This document shows, piece by piece, positions 23,003 to 27,801 of a stretch of DNA of 27,801 bases. Source of the DNA: Tardiphaga sp. (GTDB lineage: Bacteria; Pseudomonadota; Alphaproteobacteria; Rhizobiales; Xanthobacteraceae); NCBI GenBank assembly GCA_014377915.1, contig JACMOT010000077.1, positions 1-27,801 of the forward strand, in the 5' to 3' direction. A program made the translations under genes and the position numbers. The notes beneath the pieces are model-generated. The model worked only from the letters and a program-made list of their open reading frames with translations, had not been told where the DNA came from and did no database searches. The stretch's first letter is position 1; every line of letters begins with the position of its first letter.

Positions 23003-24037
23003 ATGAACCCGCTCGAATCGCTTCCGACCGTCATCGGTATCGCCGCCGTCGCGCCCGCTTTGCTGGTGCTGTGGCTGGTCATTGCCGCCGAGGAGCGCCC
23101 CGGCCCGCCCGGCCTGGTCTGGGCCGCTTTCGGGCTCGGCGCCGCCAGCATCTCGCTGCTCGGCTATGCCCGCGCGCTGTTTGCAAGCATCCCGGGCCTG
23201 ACCAACGATCCAATCCTGGCGATGCTGCTGCATTCGCTGTTCGGCATCGCCGCGCCCGAGGAAATCGTCAAGATTCTCGTCATCCTCGCGGTATCCACGC
23301 AGCGCGCCCGCTCTGCCGATCCAATGGACACCGTGGTCTACGGCGCCGCCGCCGGCCTTGGCTTCGCAGCCTACGAGAACCTTGTCTATCTGCTGCAGAA
23401 TCCCGACATGTGGCGCTCGCTCGCGGTGCTGCGCAGCGTTCTGACGGTGCCGCTGCACGGCGCGCTCGGCGTGATCGCGGGTGCCTATATCGCCATTGCC
23501 CGCTTCGGCCGGGCGCTCGGCACGCGGCGGCGCGACGGCCTCGCCTTCATCCGCACCCCGCTGCTGATCGTGCTGGCGCCGGTGGCGCTGCACGCCGCCT
23601 TCGACCTGCCGCTGCTGACGCTGCAGCTTCATCCCGAGATCGTCGGCCTGTCGCGACGGCTGCTGGAACTATCGGGCCTGCTGATCGGTTTCGGCACGAT
23701 CGCGCTCGCCGCCCGGCTGGTGCGCCGGATCGGCGCGCATCATGCGCGGGACACCGCCATTTCACGCGAGCGACGCAGCGCCCTGCGCGGCATGTGGGCG
23801 CTGCTGGTCGCTGGCGGTGGTGCCAGCTTCGCCGGCACCGCCTTTGTGCTGTCTAGCCTCCGGCACTGGTTCAGCGATCCCGAACACAATGTGACGACGA
23901 TTTTGATTCCGCTCGGCGTCGTCTCGATCGTCATCGGCATCGTGCTGTTGGTCCTGACCAGCACCGCCTACATTCTCGGTCGCAACCGGCTGCGCACCGC
24001 GTCACAGGCCGGCTCCACCCTAGCCGGAGCGGACTGA
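23003..24037 (+). CDS. PrsW-family intramembrane metalloprotease
   Basis: A 344-residue polytopic membrane protein. The PrsW signature motifs are present: EEIVK (86-90, in APEEIVKILVIL), AYENLVYLL (E125), VPLHGALGV (H152) and LHAAFDLPL (H197, D201). In the family these glutamates and histidines bind the catalytic metal of a CAAX-protease-like site; B. subtilis PrsW cleaves an anti-sigma factor. The target here is unknown. The C-terminal third adds further membrane helices. It begins at ATG 23003 and is divergent from the tail-anchored protein gene. Confidence 0.88.
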   Translation: MNPLESLPTVIGIAAVAPALLVLWLVIAAEERPGPPGLVWAAFGLGAASISLLGYARALFASIPGLTNDPILAMLLHSLFGIAAPEEIVKILVILAVSTQRARSADPMDTVVYGAAAGLGFAAYENLVYLLQNPDMWRSLAVLRSVLTVPLHGALGVIAGAYIAIARFGRALGTRRRDGLAFIRTPLLIVLAPVALHAAFDLPLLTLQLHPEIVGLSRRLLELSGLLIGFGTIALAARLVRRIGAHHARDTAISRERRSALRGMWALLVAGGGASFAGTAFVLSSLRHWFSDPEHNVTTILIPLGVVSIVIGIVLLVLTSTAYILGRNRLRTASQAGSTLAGAD

Positions 24038-24121
24038 CAACAAACTTTGCCGGACGACACGCCCCATCGCTATGATGCGGGCTCCGCCGCCGTAGCTCTG
24101 CCCGTAACAGGAATTTTGTCC

Positions 24122-24697
24122 ATGACGCTTCCGAACGACCTATCCGCCCTGCAAAGCAAAATGAGCGAAGCCGTGCGGGCACACTGGAAGGCCTTCCTGT
24201 TCGAGGGCATCGTGCTCGTTATTCTCGGCCTCGCCGCGATCCTGGTGCCGCCGATCGCCGGCATCGCCATCACCGTGATGCTGGGCTGGATGTTCCTGAT
24301 TTCCGGCGCCGCCGGCCTCGCGATGACGTTCTGGGCCAGGCAGTCGCCGGGCTTCTGGTGGTCGCTGATCTCGGCCGTGCTCGGCATCGGCGCCGGCATC
24401 ATCCTGCTGACGCGGCCGACGCAGGGCCTGTTCACGCTGACCCTGGTGGTCGGCGCCTACTTCCTGGCCGAAGGCGTCGCCAGCATCATGTACGCGCTGC
24501 AGCACCGCAAGGAACTATCCGATCGCTGGAGCTGGATGGCGTTCTCCGGCCTGATGGACATCCTGATCGCGTTCTTCATCATCTCCGGCCTGCCCGGCTC
24601 GGCGGAATGGGCGATCGGCCTGCTGGTCGGCATCAATCTGGTGATCGGCGGCTCGTCGCTGATCGGCATGGCACTGGCGGCCCGCAACAAGGGGTAA
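24122..24697 (+). CDS. HdeD-family (DUF308) membrane protein
   Basis: A 191-residue inner-membrane protein made of about six helices with the HdeD repeats (VLVILGLAAILVPPIAGIAI; ISAVLGIGAGIILLTRPTQG; LMDILIAFFIISGLPGSAEW; LLVGINLVIGGSSLIGMALA). E. coli HdeD is linked to acid resistance at high density; the role in this organism is unknown. The ATG at 24122 fits the family start; an in-frame extension from 24047 is rejected. It is co-directional with the PrsW gene (84 nt gap) and followed by repeat copy 2. Confidence 0.88.
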   Translation: MTLPNDLSALQSKMSEAVRAHWKAFLFEGIVLVILGLAAILVPPIAGIAITVMLGWMFLISGAAGLAMTFWARQSPGFWWSLISAVLGIGAGIILLTRPTQGLFTLTLVVGAYFLAEGVASIMYALQHRKELSDRWSWMAFSGLMDILIAFFIISGLPGSAEWAIGLLVGINLVIGGSSLIGMALAARNKG

Positions 24698-24722
24698 GGC
24701 GAAGCGCACGCGATCAAGCCGT

Positions 24723-24869
24723 TGCCCCGGACGCGATGCAATACGAAGTATTGCTTCGCTGAGCCGGGGCCGTCAGGAACATCGGCGCTTGCAATGGTCC
24801 CGGCTCCGCGGAGCGGCATGGCGGCGATGCAAGGGCATCGCCTAAGAATGCCGCACCGCGTCCGGGACA
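24723..24869. repeat. Bradyrhizobium-type palindromic intergenic repeat, copy 2
   Basis: About 147 bp bounded by TGCCCCGGACGCG and CGCGTCCGGGACA. The left half (through GCTTCGCTGAGCCGGGGCC) and the right half (from GGTCCCGGCTCCGCGGAGC) each fold into a hairpin. It shares order and sequence with copy 1. It lies between two convergent genes. Confidence 0.75.
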
Positions 24870-24883
24870 CGGATCAGGCCGCC

Positions 24884-25153
24884 TCAGCAGCCCTTGCAGA
24901 TTCCCTTGATCATGCGATCGAGGTCACGGTCCTGGGCATCGATGCGGCCGGGATCGCTGCCCCTGGTTTCGGACGGAACGTCGCCCGGACGTGGCTGGCG
25001 ATGGCCTACCGGCGCGACGGGGGTATTGTCCGGCCGGGCTGTCGGCTGACGCTGCGACTTCGGCGGCAGGTTGCGCGACGACGGGTCCTGGGCCCGTGCC
25101 ATCGAACTGCCCAGCAACATCAGGCAGGCCATGGCTGCGATTGTTTTCTTCAC
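24884..25153 (-). CDS. Small secreted Pro/Arg-rich protein
   Basis: An 89-residue protein starting at GTG (VKKTIAAMACLMLLGSSMAR) with GGAGAAAC upstream. A clear signal peptide is likely cleaved at ARA-QD. The mature part is disordered, rich in Pro/Arg/Asp/Gln (PPKSQRQPTARPDNTPVAP) and ends DLDRMIKGICKGC with two C-terminal cysteines. No family is recognised. It follows epmB by about 40 nt on the same strand and may be cotranscribed with it. Confidence 0.65.
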   Translation of the reverse strand: MKKTIAAMACLMLLGSSMARAQDPSSRNLPPKSQRQPTARPDNTPVAPVGHRQPRPGDVPSETRGSDPGRIDAQDRDLDRMIKGICKGC

Positions 25154-25193
25154 GGTGTTTCTCCAGATTTCTTGAAGCGCGCGCCGCCGACCC

Positions 25194-26294
25194 TCACGGC
25201 TTCGGCGGATACAGATGAACATCCCCACAATAGTCGGTAACACGATAACCGAATTCCGGTTTCGCTCCACCGTCGGCCGCGTGCGCGACGGACGAATTCC
25301 CGGACAAATATTCGGGGCCGATCGGCGACTTGCCGAAGCCGCCCGGGATGTCCAGCACATAGTCCGGCTGACACAGGCCGGAGACGCGTCCGCGCAGCGC
25401 GCGCATCAAGGCCTGGCCTTCCGCGATGCTGGTGCGCAGATGCGCGGTGCCTGGCGCCAGGTCGCCCTGGTGCAGGTAATATGGCTTGATCCGGCATTCG
25501 ACGAACACCCGCATCAATTGCTCCAGCGTCGCGGCATTGTCATTGACGCCGCGCAAAAGCACCGACTGGCTGACCATCGGGATGCCGGCATCGACCATCA
25601 GGGCGCAGGCGGCGCGCGCGGCGGGTGTCAGTTCGCGCGGATGGTTGGCATGCAGCGCCACCCAGGTGGTAGCACCCGTCACTTTCAGCGCCGCCACAAT
25701 TTCGGCGCTGATCCGCGCGGGATCGGCGACCGGCACGCGCGTATGCAACCGGATGATCCTGACGTGTTCGATGGCAGCGAGATCGGTCATGATCTCGGTC
25801 AGTCTACGCGGCGACAGCATCAGCGGATCACCGCCGGTGAGGATGACTTCCCATATCTCGGAGTGATCGCGGATGTAACCCAGCGCGGCGGCATAGGCCT
25901 CGCGCGACAGCGCGGTCTCCTTGCCGGGACCGACCATCTCGCGACGAAAACAAAATCGGCAATAGACCGCGCAGACATGCACCAGCTTGAACAACACGCG
26001 GTCGGGATAGCGATGCACGATGCCGTCGACCGGCGAATGGCTGTGATCGCCGATCGGATCAGCGCTTTCGCCTGGCTGTGCAGAGAGTTCGGAAATGCTG
26101 GGAATGTATTGCCGCGCGATCGGATCGTCGGGATCATCAATATCGATCAATCCGGCCACCGCCGGCGTCACCGCGACGGCGTAACGCGCCGCCACTTTTT
26201 CCAATTCGTCCAATGCCGCCGCCGGGACCAGACCATGCGCGACCAGCTCGGCCGGCTGCCGCAGCGTCGCGGCGATCTTCAGCGCTGCGGTCAT
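25194..26294 (-). CDS. epmB: EF-P (R)-beta-lysine pathway: lysine 2,3-aminomutase EpmB
   Basis: A 366-residue radical-SAM/PLP enzyme of the KamA/YjeK family that turns L-lysine into (R)-beta-lysine for EF-P modification. The 4Fe-4S cluster motif CAVYCRFC (C108, C112, C115) lies in KLVHVCAVYCRFCFRREMVG; downstream family motifs include VILTGGDPLMLSPRRL, IRLHTRVPV, SQSVLLRGVNDN and the C-terminal HQGDLAPGTAHLRTSI. It is shorter than clostridial KamA, as expected for EpmB. The start ATG overlaps the epmA stop by 4 nt (ATGA), so the two are translationally coupled. Confidence 0.9.
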   Translation of the reverse strand: MTAALKIAATLRQPAELVAHGLVPAAALDELEKVAARYAVAVTPAVAGLIDIDDPDDPIARQYIPSISELSAQPGESADPIGDHSHSPVDGIVHRYPDRVLFKLVHVCAVYCRFCFRREMVGPGKETALSREAYAAALGYIRDHSEIWEVILTGGDPLMLSPRRLTEIMTDLAAIEHVRIIRLHTRVPVADPARISAEIVAALKVTGATTWVALHANHPRELTPAARAACALMVDAGIPMVSQSVLLRGVNDNAATLEQLMRVFVECRIKPYYLHQGDLAPGTAHLRTSIAEGQALMRALRGRVSGLCQPDYVLDIPGGFGKSPIGPEYLSGNSSVAHAADGGAKPEFGYRVTDYCGDVHLYPPKP

Positions 26295-27343
26295 CGCGCG
26301 CCCGCCGGCGGCGTCCACACCACCTGATCGATGCGCGTCGCGCCCGAGGCCAGCATCACCAGCCGGTCGAAGCCGAGCGCCACGCCGGAGGCGTCGGGCA
26401 TCGCCGCCACCGCTTCGAGAAATTCCTCGTCGAGCGGGTAGCGCTCGCCATAGCGGCGCGCCTTCTCATCCATGGCTTCCTCGAAGCGGCGCCGCTGCTC
26501 GTTGGCATCGGTCAATTCGCCATAGCCGTTGGCGAGTTCGACGCCGCAGGCATAGACTTCGAAGCGTTCGGCGACGCGCGGATCATGCCCGGTTGGGCGG
26601 GCCAGGGCGGCTTCCGGAGACGGATATTCGAACAATACGGTCAGCCGGCCCTGGCCGAGATTCGGCTCGACATGCTCGACCAGCAGCTTGCTGAAAATAT
26701 CCGACCAGCTGTCGTCCTCCGCGATCCGGATTTTGCCGGTCGCGGCCGCCGCGAGGGCGGCGCGATCACCGAGATCACCGTCGATGGTCGCCAGCAGGTC
26801 GATATAGGCAAAGCGCTTGAATGCCGTCGCCACGGTCAGCATTTCCGCTTCGGCAAAAGGGTCGGCGGTGCGGCCGCGAAACGAAAACTGCTTGGTGCCG
26901 GTGGCCTGCGCGGCGTGCGCGATCACCACGATGCAGTCGGTGATGACCGCCTCGTAACCGGCATCGGCGCGGTACCATTCCAGCATGGTGAATTCGGGCA
27001 GATGCAGGTCGCCACGCTCGCGGTCGCGAAACACGCGGGCGAACTCAAAGATCGACTCTTCCCCGGCCGCCAGCAGCTTCTTGCAGGCGAATTCCGGCGA
27101 GGTCCGCAGATACCGTGTCAGACGCGCGCCATCGCCGTCGATCAACTCGGTCTTCGGCGCATGCAGATGGGTCTCGTTGCCGGGCGACCGCTGCAGGATG
27201 CCCGTCTCGACCTCGACGAAGCCCTGGGCGTCGAACCACGCCCGGGTGGCCCGGGTGACGGCGCCGCGCGCCAGCAGGAAGCCACGGCGGTCCTGGTGCC
27301 GTCCGGGGCTCCACCACGGCGACAAATCAGCGGTCGGAGCCAT
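26291..27343 (-). CDS. epmA: EF-P--lysine ligase EpmA (GenX/PoxA)
   Basis: A 350-residue truncated class II lysyl-tRNA synthetase paralogue that lacks the anticodon-binding domain. It activates (R)-beta-lysine and joins it to EF-P. Class II motifs are visible: motif 2 RTSPEFACKKLLAAGEESIF and FARVFRDRERGDLHLPEFTM, and motif 3 SGVALGFDRLVMLASGA. EYPSPEAALARP and CGVELANGYGEL supply substrate-site residues typical of EpmA. It is divergent from efp, its substrate, and coupled to epmB by ATGA. Confidence 0.93.
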   Translation of the reverse strand: MAPTADLSPWWSPGRHQDRRGFLLARGAVTRATRAWFDAQGFVEVETGILQRSPGNETHLHAPKTELIDGDGARLTRYLRTSPEFACKKLLAAGEESIFEFARVFRDRERGDLHLPEFTMLEWYRADAGYEAVITDCIVVIAHAAQATGTKQFSFRGRTADPFAEAEMLTVATAFKRFAYIDLLATIDGDLGDRAALAAAATGKIRIAEDDSWSDIFSKLLVEHVEPNLGQGRLTVLFEYPSPEAALARPTGHDPRVAERFEVYACGVELANGYGELTDANEQRRRFEEAMDEKARRYGERYPLDEEFLEAVAAMPDASGVALGFDRLVMLASGATRIDQVVWTPPAGAR

Positions 27344-27481
27344 CAGCGCTGTGCCTTTCGGGGGCGCAAAACGCTGGCATCACGGGGCAAAATGCGTATG
27401 TTGCGCGCAGACAACGCTTCGCTGGCCACAGGACACCCTCGTCCGGATCGGTCCCGGGCCTGAAATCTAGGAAACACACCT

Positions 27482-27801
27482 GTGAAAGTCATCGCCAGTT
27501 CTATCCGCAAGGGCAACGTGATCGAGCAAGACGGCAAGCTCTACGTGGTTCTGACCGCCGAGAACATCCATCCCGGCAAGGGAACTCCGGTCAGCCAGAT
27601 CGAAATGCGCCGAATCAGCGACGGCGTGAAGATCTCGGAGCGTTACAAGACCACGGACGCGGTGGAAAAGGCGACCATCGAGGACCAGAACTTCAATTAC
27701 CTCTACAAGGACGCCGACGGCTTCCACTTCATGAACAACGACAATTACGACCAGGTGTCCGTGCAGAAGGACGTGATCGGCGATGCCGAGGCCTATCTGA
27801 C
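27482..27801 (+). CDS. efp: Elongation factor P (5' part)
   Basis: Starts at GTG 27482 and runs off the window in frame (106 codons seen). The N-terminal KOW-like domain reads (M)[18 protein letters not shown] and contains the modification loop HPGKGTPV with K33, the residue equivalent to E. coli K34 that receives beta-lysine. Then [19 protein letters not shown] marks the second domain. EF-P relieves ribosome stalling at polyproline. The GTG start is preceded by a purine run (GAAATCTAGGAAACACACCT). Placement opposite epmA-epmB supports use of the beta-lysylation pathway. Confidence 0.95.
   Translation, partial: MKVIASSIRKGNVIEQDGKLYVVLTAENIHPGKGTPVSQIEMRRISDGVKISERYKTTDAVEKATIEDQNFNYLYKDADGFHFMNNDNYDQVSVQKDVIGDAEAYL

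Noticed and set aside
26078..27463. Long plus-strand frames opposite epmA and epmB (also 25215-26327)
   Set aside because: Long open frames on the opposite strand of high-GC genes are expected; the minus-strand products have complete catalytic motifs.
1..27801. CRISPR arrays, insertion sequences, toxin-antitoxin pairs, bacteriochlorophyll genes
   Set aside because: No regularly spaced repeats, transposase motifs or photosynthesis genes were seen in the window.

Overview
The window reads as chromosomal DNA of an alphaproteobacterium, most likely a Bradyrhizobium-like member of the Nitrobacteraceae. This is inferred from high GC, compact gene spacing, Liv-type ABC genes, H-NS-like proteins of rhizobial type, a general-stress (EcfG-type) promoter, an EpmA/EpmB/EF-P locus, and two copies of a hairpin-rich intergenic repeat of the kind I associate with Bradyrhizobium. 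No species call is possible from this alone.

Left part (1-9400): the 3' end of a LivG-type ATPase and a complete LivF-type ATPase, then tRNA-Pro(UGG), a secreted DUF192 protein and a double cold-shock-domain protein. Next is an H-NS-type gene interrupted by an in-frame amber codon, followed by a second H-NS-like protein with no DNA-binding tail. A run of small conserved proteins follows (zinc ribbon, PRC-barrel, small membrane proteins), with glyoxalase I, a glutathione S-transferase, a PilZ protein and tRNA-Glu(UUC). Several of these are too short for routine ORF calling, including a 26-residue membrane protein behind a good EcfG-type promoter.

Central part (9661-17467): the most interesting region. 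A CRY-DASH/photolyase gene is divergent from a microbial rhodopsin gene. The rhodopsin has the proton-pump triad D111/T115/E122 and retinal lysine K247, and resembles xanthorhodopsin. It is followed by crtE-crtI-crtB-crtY-blh, mostly joined by 4-nt ATGA overlaps. Together these five enzymes can make GGPP, phytoene, lycopene, beta-carotene and then retinal, so the locus encodes both the opsin and its chromophore. A strong stem-loop with a T-tract lies between the rhodopsin and crtE and could let the opsin be made in excess of the enzymes. The residue aligned with the antenna-gating glycine of xanthorhodopsin is Trp here, and no ketolase or hydroxylase gene is present, so a retinal-only pump is predicted.

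Right part (17576-27801): small proteins, a LysR regulator with a palindrome upstream, and a TadG-like protein with a repetitive Asn/Ser/Gly-rich body. Then come conserved chromosomal genes: a coiled-coil membrane protein, a PrsW-like protease, an HdeD-like protein and a small secreted protein. The window ends with epmB and epmA, coupled by an ATGA overlap and divergent from the 5' part of efp. The two hairpin repeats each lie between convergent gene pairs.
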